64,000 nucleotides of DNA from Bathynomus jamesi (taxonomy: Eukaryota > Arthropoda > Malacostraca > Isopoda > Cirolanidae), in assembly GCA_023014485.1 (NCBI GenBank), contig JAJOZX010012082.1, positions 1 to 64,000 of the forward strand, given 5' to 3'. The notes beneath the pieces were generated by a model, which did not search any database, was not told the DNA's origin, and saw only the letters and a program-made list of their open reading frames with translations. The position numbers and the translations under genes are program-made. This document shows positions 44,081 through 53,540 of this stretch, piece after piece; the stretch's first letter is position 1, and every line of letters starts with the position of its first letter.

Positions 44081-44768
44081 CCACCACCTGAGTTCTAGGA
44101 CAAGAGGTAATAGTTTCCGTTTGTTATTAATACTGTAGAACACGGACCCAGGGGACACGAGAAACTGCCTACCGATGAGAAAGGGAAGCCGAGCGCAAAC
44201 CGCAGGGGGCGGGGTGCCTCGTCCCCATGGGACACCCGTCGATTTAAAAACTGGGCCCCGTAATGCGAAAGTTTGCCCCCAAACGACGCAAAGATCCCAG
44301 CCCATAAATCCCACCGGCCCCGACACCCAACCATCCACACACTGACCCATTAGGGGCGTCACCTCCGGCGGACAGCTCTGGAGACCCGTACACTGGGAGC
44401 CAAAGATTTTAGTGGCTCTTAGCCCGATCTCCCCAGTAGCCTGTCCGGCATGGGTGACCCTTCCGGAGGCTAAACCCACGCCGACGTAGCCCACCTACCA
44501 CAAGGTGGCCACAGGTGGGGGAGATACACTATGTCTGTATTGGATATAGTGGGAAATATACTAATTTTATTCCATTATATTTTTTCTTTTATCTCGCTTT
44601 AAAACTATTTTTAGCTCTTCTTCAAATACAATAACTAAAATTGAAAATATGCTGTAAATAAAAGGTTTTATTTTAACTCAAATACAAGTAATAGGAAAAG
44701 ATGCAATACAGTCAAAGTTTATCTTCGAGCAGACTAGATCGATAACTGTAAAAGTCCTTCTCACCTAC

Positions 44769-44871
44769 CTGTACCTCAAATGCTGCGTGAGTTGGCTCGG
44801 AATGCTTCATTATCCACATTTCACCTTCCTGATTTTCCTTTTTGTCGAGGGATAAGTTAATCGTTGGCACT
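44769..44871 (-). CDS. acyltransferase-like gene, middle exon
   Basis: This 103 bp exon has acceptor TTCTTTAAG and donor TACAG|GTAGGT. Its first base completes an Arg codon begun in the upstream exon, then it reads VPTINLSLDKKENQEGEMWI and MKHSEPTHAAFEVQ. The next exon continues IVKETKYSDIIQR in phase 0. The position fits the N-terminal lobe of a condensation-type fold. The 8.5 kb intron that follows contains the LINE. Confidence 0.7.
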
Positions 44872-44955
44872 CTTAAAGAAAATAGATCATAAATTATAAC
44901 AAGGTAATGAAGGACGCACGTAAAACTATAAAGGACAATTATATAAAGCAATTAC

Positions 44956-45127
44956 CTGTTAAAGTACTGCAAGGATTCGACGATGTGTTTTCGCGTTATT
45001 TTAGACCTAGAATTTATTTGGATGCAAAAGCATGACGTGTGTCTTTCCCCACTGCTTCTTACTCCGAAAAAACATTCACGATGGGTTGCTTTTCTTTGCC
45101 ATACGACTGACCCGGAGATACGTTTAC
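44956..45127 (-). CDS. acyltransferase-like gene, first exon seen
   Basis: This 172 bp exon has acceptor TACTGAATTACAG and donor AACAG|GTAATT. It reads KRISGSVVWQRKATHRECFF, SSGERHTSCFCIQINSRSKI and TRKHIVESLQYFN. The last part (hydrophobic strand, then helix with a ...LQYFN end) fits the start of condensation-fold enzymes. The exon begins with two bases of a split codon, so at least one more exon with the start Met lies further upstream. I could not find it. Confidence 0.68.
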
Positions 45128-45355
45128 CTGTAATTCAGTAGATTACAGAATTTCAGAATAAATCACCTTTAGTGTTAAAGTTGCTACAGCTTTATTAGAC
45201 AACTTTAGGCATTAGTAGTCGTTTAAATTTGGCGATTTCATCTAATATATTTATAATTTTTACGATTTACAAATGCTCCCAAATTCGTGCCATGATCGAT
45301 ATTCCATATACTATAACCAACTAAGTTCAGTTTTTCTCTCACACACACAATATAT

Positions 45356-45617
45356 CATGGGCGCAAATCGTTATCAAAAAGTAGGGGGTACAATTTGGAT
45401 ATAAAAATTAATGGATTTCTAGTACATATATTTAGAATATCGTAACAAATATTATAATATAATAAAAAATAGTATTTATTCATGTATATGATTCCTCTTA
45501 TACTAAGAGTTCCTAATAGTTGGGGGGGGGGGGGGGACAATTGATGCTTTGTCCCCGGCCTTCAAAAAGTGGGGGGGTACATGTACCGCTACTGTCCCAT
45601 AGGGATTTGCGCCCATG
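45356..45617. mobile_element. MITE with CATGGGCGCAAAT ends
   Basis: CATGGGCGCAAATC at 45356 pairs with GGATTTGCGCCCATG ending at 45617. Inner AGTAGGGGGTACA and GTGGGGGGGTACA stretches and a long G run follow. The end sequence resembles the 43291-44080 element. No matching 8 bp duplication could be fixed. Confidence 0.7.
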
Positions 45618-46158
45618 CACACAAGTGTTATACGTTAAAGCTAACAGAGACTTATTAAACCAAACAAATTAGTCAAATGTTTAAAAAGTTTTGTTTAAAA
45701 TTTCAGCAAATTTAAAACTACTTAAAACTAATCAGAAGCTCATCTTCCTTCTTTACAAAAAGAACCGAAGTTTCATGAAAAAAAATTGTAAAAAAAATGT
45801 GTCAATAGACTTAAAATTATTTTGCTCATTTAATACTTAGACTTTGCAAGGATGGATATTAACATACTATTTTAAAATTAAACAAACCTACTAAAGTACC
45901 TCGAAGTAAGACTTTAAAAAAAAAACCGTGTTACGTTCCCGAGACAGTTATAAAATTGTCATACTTATCATTATGATTCCTCACATTTCAAAAGCACGGT
46001 TCATTCATAATTGTTATTTTAGGAAAACAACAAATTCTTCACTTATGAAAAATTAAAAGGTTCAATAACAATAATAGGCTTTTAGTACGAGTAATTATAT
46101 TATTTTTTTAAGATGATAATTTTTATGAACTGTAGTGTGTGCTCCAAATTTTATCATA
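45618..46158. other. AT-rich spacer
   Basis: No gene recognised. May contain intron or 5' flank of the acyltransferase-like gene. Confidence 0.45.
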
Positions 46159-46245
46159 TACAGGGTGTCCCATAAGTCCAGTCTCGTAGGAAAATTTATT
46201 TTAAATTAAATTTACAACAGTAATACATTAGAACTAAAAAATGTT

Positions 46246-46699
46246 GGAGCAATCCAAGAATAAGCACCTCAAAATCCCCAATCCAAGAGAAAGCACCCTA
46301 GTTAGACCCCAATCCAAATCAAAGGATTTTAACAAAATTAAAAAAAAAAAAATTTAATGTTTACGAAGGATATTGCAATAAGAAAAAATTAGAACAAAAT
46401 AAAAATATTGAAATAAGGTTAACTGAATGCCCGGTTAGGTTAATTTTACGTCCTTGACGATTGGTTAGATTAAGTCGTGATATTTTCATTAAAACTAATG
46501 AAAATATCACGACGACAACCTAACCATTCGTCAAGGGCGTACAATTAACCTAACCGGGCATTCAGTTAACCATTTTAGAGCAATTAACTATTTTAACTCC
46601 ATTTTAGTAGAGCAATCCAAGAGTAAGCCCCCTCATTCGACCCCAATCCAAGAAAAGGCACCCTAAATTGATTTGGGGTGCTTATTCTTGGATTGCTCC
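46246..46699. mobile_element. hAT-like MITE nested in mariner
   Basis: GGAGCAATCCAAGAATAAGC at the left pairs with GCTTATTCTTGGATTGCTCC at the right. Flanks AAAATGTT (46238-46245) and CAAATGTT (46700-46707) agree at 7 of 8 bases. Extra internal copies of CAATCCAAGA(A/G)(A/T)AAG occur at both sides, giving a repeated subterminal pattern. Confidence 0.82.
46417..46571. repeat. palindrome from MITE-A core
   Basis: GGTTAACTGAATGCCCGG at the left is mirrored by CCGGGCATTCAGTTAACC at the right. The centre is ATTTTCATTAAAACTAATG, and the arms contain ACG(C/T)CCTTGACGA(T/A)TGGTTAG. It is the innermost of three nested repeats. Confidence 0.85.
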
Positions 46700-47024
46700 C
46701 AAATGTTCAAATTGATGTCTTGTTTTGGAACCTTTTTTCATGTTGCAGGTAAAATTACATGAAATGACTAATATAGAAGCGAGTTACACTCCTCATGAAA
46801 GGGCGGAAATTGTTCTTTTGCATGCTTCTGGCTTTAGCCAAAGAGACAGCTGAAGAATTTCACCGTCGTCATCCCAATAGCTACACATAGTATCAACATG
46901 TGCGAATAACAAGGATGACATCAATTTGAACATTGTTTTCGTTCAAATGTGTTACTTTTGTAAATTTAAAATAAATTTTCCTACGAGACCGGACTTATGG
47001 TGTGTGTGTGTGTGTGTGTGTGTA

Positions 47025-47666
47025 GAGAGCAAATACTATTAAGTGAGGATTCGATAAACAATTGGGGGTACATCATGCCCATGCTGCAACACCCCTTCCT
47101 GCAAATCATCGAAGTCAAGTCACACGATCTCTGATGCTATGAAGGAAGTTAACCCAAACACCATCAATAAACAATTAAATTGGTAAATATGTAGTTTCGT
47201 GCCCTGATTGGCAGAAAGTTGATGATAATTACTAACCAACCTAGAACGACTACTAACCTAGCGTACGCCTAACCCAGGCATAAGATTTACCCTGATTGGG
47301 CCCAAGTATGAAATGGGCGGGGTTTCCGACTTTGTAAAAAGTCTGGTGGCCATGAAACAATGTTAACCCTACATAACCATTAAATGATGTTTGAAACCGC
47401 GAGATGAGTAAAACCACATTGTAAGTTATCAAAAGCATGTGGTGGGGTGTCTTTCAGGAAGTGCAACGTCAAATGTGTGTAGTAAAAAACAACATTGTTA
47501 TAAGCATTCGTTACGCTGTAATGTGATTTAACCAAAGGTCCAAAGCCACCGTCTCTCGAGGCCATTAAATAAATAAATAAGTAACGTTGAGTTGCCAGAT
47601 ATTTTTTAATTTGTGCACTAAACTTAACTTAATCACCTGCTAATGTAACCTAATCGGGAAAAAGAA
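47025..47666. other. spacer, minor repeat traces
   Basis: No gene. The CCTGATTGGGCCCAAGTATG segment near 47291 resembles CCTAATTGGTCCGATGGATG near 49369, suggesting an unnamed short repeat. Confidence 0.45.
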
Positions 47667-47865
47667 GGATTACCTGAAGATCAGGGCCCCCAGCCTCAAT
47701 TACCAAATGATATCCGTTAAAATTAACTAAAATATCACGACTTAACCTAACCAATCGTCAAAGGCGTACAGTAGACCTAACCGGGCATTCAATTTAATTT
47801 AGTTATATTTGGTACTGTAAAGCAAAAAACAAGAATACATGGGGGCCCTGATTTTCAGGTGATCC
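47667..47865. mobile_element. MITE family A copy
   Basis: GGATTACCTGAAGATCAGGG to CCTGATTTTCAGGTGATCC, with the full core (ACTAAAATATCACGACTTAA, TTGGTACTGTAAAGC). About 199 bp, complete at both ends. Confidence 0.88.
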
Positions 47866-47934
47866 AAAGATAATTTATAGACGAAAATTTCTAACTGCAT
47901 TTCGACCAAAATAAAGGAATATCGGGATCACCTG

Positions 47935-48030
47935 AAGATCCGTCACCCCAGCCTTTTTTAGTTTGCTTTATAAGGCTAACTAACGAAAATATCACGACCT
48001 GACCTAACCTAACCAATCGTCAGGTGATCC
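47935..48030. mobile_element. short MITE-A deletion copy
   Basis: GGATCACCTGAAGATCCGTC to CGTCAGGTGATCC with only about 96 bp. It carries AAGGCTAACTAACGAAAATA and the AACCTAACCAATCG block. Confidence 0.8.
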
Positions 48031-48184
48031 GAATATCGTTGGTCTAACGCTAACATTACCTCTTTTGGGATAGTTTCAAAGCTTTCAAAAGAGAAGGTTG
48101 AAAAGAAAAGGTCACTGGTTCGACTCCCGAGTGCTAATTTGAATTTCCAGATTCCCTATTTCAGCAATTACAATAATTGTTACT

Positions 48185-48943
48185 CTCCTGTTATCTCGGT
48201 CCCCAGACTTTTTGCCGAAAATATCGCAACTTAACCTAACCAATTGTCAAGGGCATACAGTTGACCTAACAGGAAAGCACCGGTTTTTCTGTTATTGTTA
48301 TTGTTATTAATAATCTTTTAAAGTCTCATTATGGACATACAAGAAATACGGTTAGGTCAACTGGGATAATCTCTAGGAGCGCTCCATTTTTCAATATTAA
48401 ACATACACTCATAAAACATATACCATTTGAAAGCTCACATTTTCCTGAGGCTAAAAATGTAGTAATCCAAAAGTATCAAGAGCAAATAAAAAATGATTTA
48501 ATTAATTGTTTGACGCGTGACGTCATTAACTACATTATAAAGGTTGGCTAAGTTATAAATCTTCAGTCTGTGTTGTAAGATGGTATTTTTGGTAATTGTT
48601 ATGCTAACCTAACATGAATATGTTATTACATTATCATTTGTATAATTTAGGTCTCGGGGGTACGGGGGCGGAGCCCCCGTAAAGATCACGCATCACAAAT
48701 TGATCGGTATAGGGTTTTATATTAAACCGTTACTTTTTATTTGCTATTGATACTTTTGGATTACTACATTTTGACTCAGAAAAATGTGAGCTTTCAAATG
48801 GTATATGTTTTACGAGTGTAATGTTCAATATTGAAAAATGGAGCGCTCCTAGAGATTTACCGGTCAACTGTATGCCGTTGACAATTGGTAAGGTTAAGTT
48901 GCGATATTTTCGGCAAAAAGTCTGGGGTCCGGGATAACAGGAA
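48185..48943. repeat. large foldback with MITE-A core
   Basis: Outer arms TCCTGTTATCTCGGTCCCCA and TGGGGTCCGGGATAACAGGA enclose the core motif (GCCGAAAATATCGCAACTTA). Inner arms CTCTAGGAGCGCTCCATTTT at 48369 and its inverse near 48840 continue inward for over 120 bp to GTATCAAGAGCAAATAAAAA and its inverse. A 90 bp piece is present only on the left. The 48650-48690 centre holds GTACGGGGGCGGAGCCCCCG, itself a hairpin. No transposase frame. Confidence 0.8.
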
Positions 48944-49061
48944 AGTGCCCAATAATTTCCCCATGTCTATCTCGTTGGGGTCTTTGTTCGGATTCTATGT
49001 TAAGCTGTAGGTTCCTTCAGTGGTAATTATTATTATGATGGTATTATTATTATGATTGGGA

Positions 49062-49245
49062 TTGCCCAACTTTCTTCGGAATGACAAGTTATACAACGGA
49101 GGGACTCGTAGCTATACGTGGGATCCGAACCACGGGTCGCTACATTATCTAAGCACGGAGGATAGCCACCGATCGAACTACTAAGCAGAACCAACGTCGC
49201 TGAGCTAACGGGAAGCTGTATTGCAACCTAACCATGATATAGCCT
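49062..49245 (-). repeat. 5S rRNA-derived SINE copy
   Basis: On the minus strand: GGCTATATCATGGTTAGGTT, then GTTAGCTCAGCGACGTTGG, TTAGTAGTTCGATCGGTGGC, then the body CGTGGTTCGGATCCCACG (plus 49117-49134) and a CCCTCCGTTG stretch. It has the same layout as 10755-10953. A partial tRNA-headed body lies just left at about 48985-49020. Confidence 0.75.
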
Positions 49246-49643
49246 TTCTGAGAGATCCCTCTGGTGTTGCTGAAAAAGGTTTAAAAAAATTCGCTCCAAA
49301 AATGTCATAAGAACATCCTAAGTAACAACCTAATCTATTGTAACCTAGCCCGCACGTAAGGTTCTCCCTAATTGGTCCGATGGATGAAATAGGCAAATCA
49401 CCGAAATTTGATGCTCCCAAAACTTAATAGTGCAGAAAAGAAAAAAAAAAACCTCTACTTTTATTACAAAATATAACTATGTTGAATTTGTTCACTAAAA
49501 TTACTGCAATAACTTTCATAAGTTAACACTAATAAATGTAATCTGAATTACCCTTAAATACCATGATTATTTCATCTACAACAAACCAAAGTGAAGCGAG
49601 AAAAAGGCGATAGAAAATTAAATATTAAACTCACATACAATCT

Positions 49644-49790
49644 CTATGTCATCCATGATGAAAGTTCAATTTTAATAAAATTTTCACTCGCTTCTTCCTC
49701 AATGATATGTTTTGCTTCTGGTCGTTCGGGATTAGGGAAATTTTTTAGCGGTATTCTAAGAACAATATCCATCGAGGAATTAATAGAAAC
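49644..49790 (-). other. possible orphan exon, minus strand
   Basis: A 42-codon frame from ATG 49772 to TAG 49644 reads MDIVLRIPLKNFPNPERPEA, then IIEEEASENFIKIELSSW, which looks like real protein rather than AT noise. A TATATCAG acceptor-like site lies about 17 bases upstream of the ATG. It could be an internal or last exon of an unknown gene. It is on the same strand as, and upstream of, the acyltransferase-like gene, but no splice phase ties them. Confidence 0.3.
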
Positions 49791-49891
49791 TGATATATTA
49801 TTGAGGTTGGTTGGTTGGCTGTCTTAGTTGCGTGGTTTGCTTTGGATTTTATTGAGTTCTCAGATTAATTATTATAAGATAAAACGAGCAC

Positions 49892-49894
<3 letters not shown>

Positions 49895-49935
<41 letters not shown>
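49895..49935. repeat. (TA)n microsatellite
   Basis: About 20 TA units; AT-rich DNA without a gene follows to about 50570, with a GAAGAG-type run near 50350. Confidence 0.93.
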
Positions 49936-49941
<6 letters not shown>

Positions 49942-50572
49942 GGTTATTATATAAAATAAAATAAACTTTGTAAAATAATTATGATTATATAATATATAAG
50001 CATTATGATTAATTTTGATTAATTACAAGACAAACACATAATTAGTTATAATTTGTAATATACAGTATATTAATATAATTAATTACAAAATAAACACTTC
50101 AAAGGTAGTCCTGATTATGTAATATAGAAATATTATGATTAATTACGATTGTGATTACAACTGAATCGTGATTGTACGTTTGATAAACCTGTTATAAACA
50201 GATTCCTTTAATGTAAGACGTAACTTAATTGAAAAATGTATGATGAACTCCACCTCCACAAATGCACTTTCTTCGAGAGCTAAAAAAAATTATGAAAATA
50301 ATAATAAACAGGTTACCCCCGTCCCGAACCCCTTACATGACGCTGAAGAGGAAGAGGAAGAGGAAGATTGATAATAAAAATTTACATTTAAAATTTCTTA
50401 TGTGCGGTGTGAACGAAATAAAGCTGAAAATATACTTTAAACCTCTGAATATACTTTACAAGGTGGGTAAAAAAAAGTGACCCCTCAGAGGTAAACTGTC
50501 ATATTAAAAAAAAAAGTAAGGGGACTAGAGCTCCCAAACGTCATAGATGCTTACCTTAGCATGTTGTTCGTC

Positions 50573-51060
50573 TTAATTGTGAAGTTTCTCGATGTGTCCC
50601 CCTTCCTGCTCAACGCAGGCCTCCAAACGTGGACGCCACTGATCAATACACCTGTTTACATACCGTTGAGACACCTTCTCCCAGCCGAGCAGAATTCTTT
50701 CGCGTAGTTCATCTATGTCTCTTATATTGGTACCAGGGATATAAACTTTGAACTTCAGGACTTCCCAAACACCATAATCTATTGGTGAAAGATCGTGGCT
50801 ACTAGCCGGCCACATATTGGGTTCGATAAAATCCGGTGTTTCGTTCTCAAGGAATGTGACAGTTTGGCGTGCTCTGTGAGTAGGGGCTCCATCTCGTTGG
50901 AAAGTATATCTTTCACCACTAATTCGTCGAATATCAGTTAGATAGAGTGAAAGATTTGCCCTTGGCCTTTCCTTCCTGCATTAAAAAATATACAGTCACG
51001 TTTCTCCTTATATCCCCAGACTCGGATCTTTTCCGTTTGACTGCCGCCATTGAAACATAA
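50573..51060 (-). pseudogene. DD37D-type mariner (maT-like) transposase fragment
   Basis: On the minus strand, ATG at 51050 opens MAAVKRKRSESGDIRRNVTV, and 50960-50573 carries ERYTFQRDGAPTHRARQT and ASSHDLSPIDYGVWEVLK. Between the Asp of RDGAP and the Asp of SPIDY I count 37 residues, the DD37D spacing of the maT group. The middle of the protein, with the first Asp, is deleted. A second, inverted copy of the start lies at 51424-51477. Confidence 0.8.
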
Positions 51061-51061
51061 G

Positions 51062-51248
51062 AGGTGAGTGCCCCCAGCCTTCTTTACTTAGCTTTATAAG
51101 GCTAACTAACGAAAATATCATGACCTAACCTAACCAATCGTTAGGTCAACTGTACGACTTTGACGATTGGTTAGGCCGTGATATTTTTGTTAGTTAGCCT
51201 TATAAAGCTAACTAAAGAAGGCTGGAGGCCCTGATCTTCAGGTGATCC
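51062..51248. mobile_element. MITE family A, symmetric variant
   Basis: GGTGAGTGCCCCCAGCCTTC to CTGATCTTCAGGTGATCC. It is almost fully self-complementary: CTTTATAAGGCTAACTAACG and its inverse flank the centre TTAGGTCAACTGTACGAC. It sits between the two inverted maT start copies. Confidence 0.82.
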
Positions 51249-51423
51249 CCTTATTTTTCTGAGTACACGATTAAAACTTAAAAATTAAGCATGGATCTTG
51301 AAAGTAATTAAAATTGTTTATAAGAAACAAAATTTGAAGGGGAAATTAAGAAAAGCTTTTTTATAAAGTAACTTATTTTGTATCATCAAGACATTTCAGT
51401 TAAAATACAAAATACAAAAAGTT

Positions 51424-51477
51424 TAATTATGTTTCAATGGCGGCAGTCAAACGGAAAAGATCCCCAGAGGATATTTG
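51424..51477 (+). repeat. inverted copy of maT transposase start
   Basis: ATGGCGGCAGTCAAACGGAA (51433) repeats, on the opposite strand, the start at 51050-51015. It reaches a TGA after 14 codons. With 50573-51060 it forms an inverted pair around the MITE. Confidence 0.8.
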
Positions 51478-51584
51478 AATTAATTATTAGTATATGAAGA
51501 GTTATACAAATATTCTTTACATCAGACCACAGATCATATTAGTTGTTAGCATGTAATGTCACCATAAAAAAACAAACATAACAC

Positions 51585-51860
51585 TAACCACCTTTGGTCA
51601 AACATAGCATCAACCCTATCAAACGAAAAGTTATAGTGTTTGTTTAATATACTCCTGTCGTAAAAACAACGAAGTTTATTTAAAAGCTTAAAATATACCG
51701 GAAATTACTTAAAATACTGCACACTAAAACAATAATATGTAAGAAAAATACTGGTGCAATGTACGTTTCTCAAAAGAAAAATGTATATTAATTACCCCAC
51801 AATTTTATTGTTCCCTCATTTCCCAGTCGTAAACAGCGCAGAGGCATAAAATTTTATGAA
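51585..51860. repeat. interspersed repeat R1, copy 2
   Basis: Second copy of the 31776-32050 repeat, same orientation, about 80 percent alike by eye (CTTTGGTCAAACATAGCATC, GTAAAAACAACGAAGTTTAT, CAGTCGTAAACAGCGCAGAG). Confidence 0.72.
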
Positions 51861-52824
51861 GTTTCGCTAAAGTACAAAATATTTTGCTATGTCTTATTCG
51901 TATTGAATATACTATATCTTTGATCAATAATCTTCGAAGATAAATATAACAATGAATCAACGGTGAAAAATATACTCTTATAATCTTTGGATACGATTTT
52001 CACTACTAGCGTTGATGAATCTCTGTATTCTTCTTGCATAGTTATTTTTTAATAAATTTGCAATCTGATATTGGAATGCTTAATAAAATTTATAAACTAA
52101 TAACAATTTTCAGCGAAATATAACTCTAGCATTTGCAGCACTTTCAGCTGGTAAAAATAAAGATAAATCTTAAAACGCGACGGTATACTGAAAGCTTAAA
52201 CAACAAATGAGTTACACTCCGAAATAAAATAGTTTTGCGAGGAAGAATCTACCAAATGAAGAATGGAAAGAAACCAATTCCTCTCTTCCCAGCTATGTAA
52301 GAAGTTTGGGATGGGGAATGCTTTTTTTTTTGTGTGGGTGTGGGTATGTAAAGAAGCATTTCCAGGGAGCCTAACGTATTTGGTGTTCAGCTATTAGAAA
52401 ATGAATGCGGAGCATGTAGTTAGTTATTTCTCTACCGATAGAGAGTCTTTTGGGGTATTTCGAAATTTTAAGTATTTTTCCCATAGAATTTTTTCTCCGA
52501 TCTGTTCTCAGCAACATTTGCTTTCGGAATCTACAAAAATATTTCACATCTGTCAAATGATTAAAAATATTAAATTCAAGCAAATCATATAGATCTTGTA
52601 CAGAACTCCATCTACTACGCAAGTCCTTGCTGCTGTGAATTGATTTTATCGATAATTTTCAGAAAGCGTTTTAATCACCATCAAACTAATTATTATATTA
52701 AAATTCATTGGAAATTTGTATTATAACCTATAGAGTTAGTTCTTATTTAATGTTTCGTGTACGTAGGAGCCTTTAAAAGGTGTGTATATGGAGTAGTGTC
52801 TACGCCTGCAAGCAACAGGGGTAG
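51861..52824. other. AT-rich spacer
   Basis: No gene or bounded element recognised. Overlapping short frames on both strands at 52371-52622 are not convincing. Confidence 0.5.
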
Positions 52825-53311
52825 CAAGGGCGGATCTAGGCATTTCAGTAAGGGGGGTTCAAAGAAAAAAAGGACACCCCGCAAAAAAAATAAAAAGGGC
52901 ATAGTACTAAAAATTTTTTCTTTAAACAAACCACCAATGAGCGAGTGTAAAATCAATTGTATTGTTTTATTAGATCAGTCTCATTCAAATATGATACAAA
53001 ATAAAAATCTAGTTTGGGAACAACAGTTATCACATAAAATTTTCAAACACTTACAGCTGTCTTGCCAATTAAAAGAATTATCAGAATGAGATGAAGATAA
53101 AAATAGCGATCTGGCTGCACCACTACTAAGGGCACCTATGGAAACCATTACAACTACAAATTTGGAATTACAATGTATACGAATAAAGACTCAAAATAGA
53201 ATTTGAATAAAATAAAATAACCATGATCTATTTACAAAAACAAAATTTATTTTCAGAGGCATACACGTCATTCAAATAGGGCACTTGCACTTGAAAATAG
53301 GGCACTTGGGT
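52825..53311. mobile_element. repeat with CAAGGGCGGATCTAG end, copy 2
   Basis: Inverted relative to the copy at 19920-20444: CAAGGGCGGATCTAGGCATT, AATGAGCGAGTGTAAAATCA, TAAAATAACCATGATCTATT. The right end is blurred by GGGCACTTG repeats. Confidence 0.78.
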
Positions 53312-53357
53312 AGATCTTTCCCAGCATTGCGTTCTTTTTCAATACTTTTCTTACCAA

Positions 53358-53540
53358 TTCATCGCCAGTGAAGACACTGAGGTCTGGGGTTCGAATCCCG
53401 ATGGTGCTGGTTAATAATAATACAGGAGTTACCTCAATTGGTTACACTGCTAAAAAGCAGCAGTTAGTTAGAAGCTCTCAGCATCGTCGGTGAGACTAGA
53501 GAATCCGACACATTGATTTCATACTCTCTTAGTTTAATTT
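53358..53540 (+). repeat. tRNA-derived SINE, family T, 5'-truncated
   Basis: AGTGAAGACACTGAGG, then GGGGTTCGAATCCCGATGGT (B box) and CTGGTTAATAATAATACAGG match 13030-13212. The A-box part is missing. Confidence 0.65.

Larger units (their letters stand above)
36585..44525 (-). mobile_element. RNase-H-bearing LINE, near full length
   Basis: A minus-strand LINE runs from a GC-rich 5' region (about 44525-44089 and onward) to a poly(A) tail at 36600-36585. Two later insertions, 43291-44080 and 37225-38075, lie inside, leaving about 6.3 kb of LINE. Visible parts in order are ORF1 with paired CCHC knuckles, an apurinic-type endonuclease, reverse transcriptase with YADD, RNase H, and a CxxC...H...C tail. 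This is the layout of I/R1/LOA-like LINEs. Frames are split by many short indels, so it is inactive. It lies in the intron of the acyltransferase-like gene, in the same orientation. Confidence 0.88.
46159..47004 (+). mobile_element. mariner-like element hosting two nested repeats
   Basis: The left end TACAGGGTGTCCCATAAGTC and the reverse of the right part (ACCATAAGTCCGGTCTCGTA) pair over about 50 bp, including AGGAAAATTTATTTTAAATT. The right tip is replaced by a GT microsatellite (about 47000-47024). About 46760-46880 encodes a transposase N-terminus (YTPHERAEIVLLHASGFSQR). A hAT-like MITE (46246-46699) sits inside, itself holding a palindrome (46417-46571). Confidence 0.78.
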
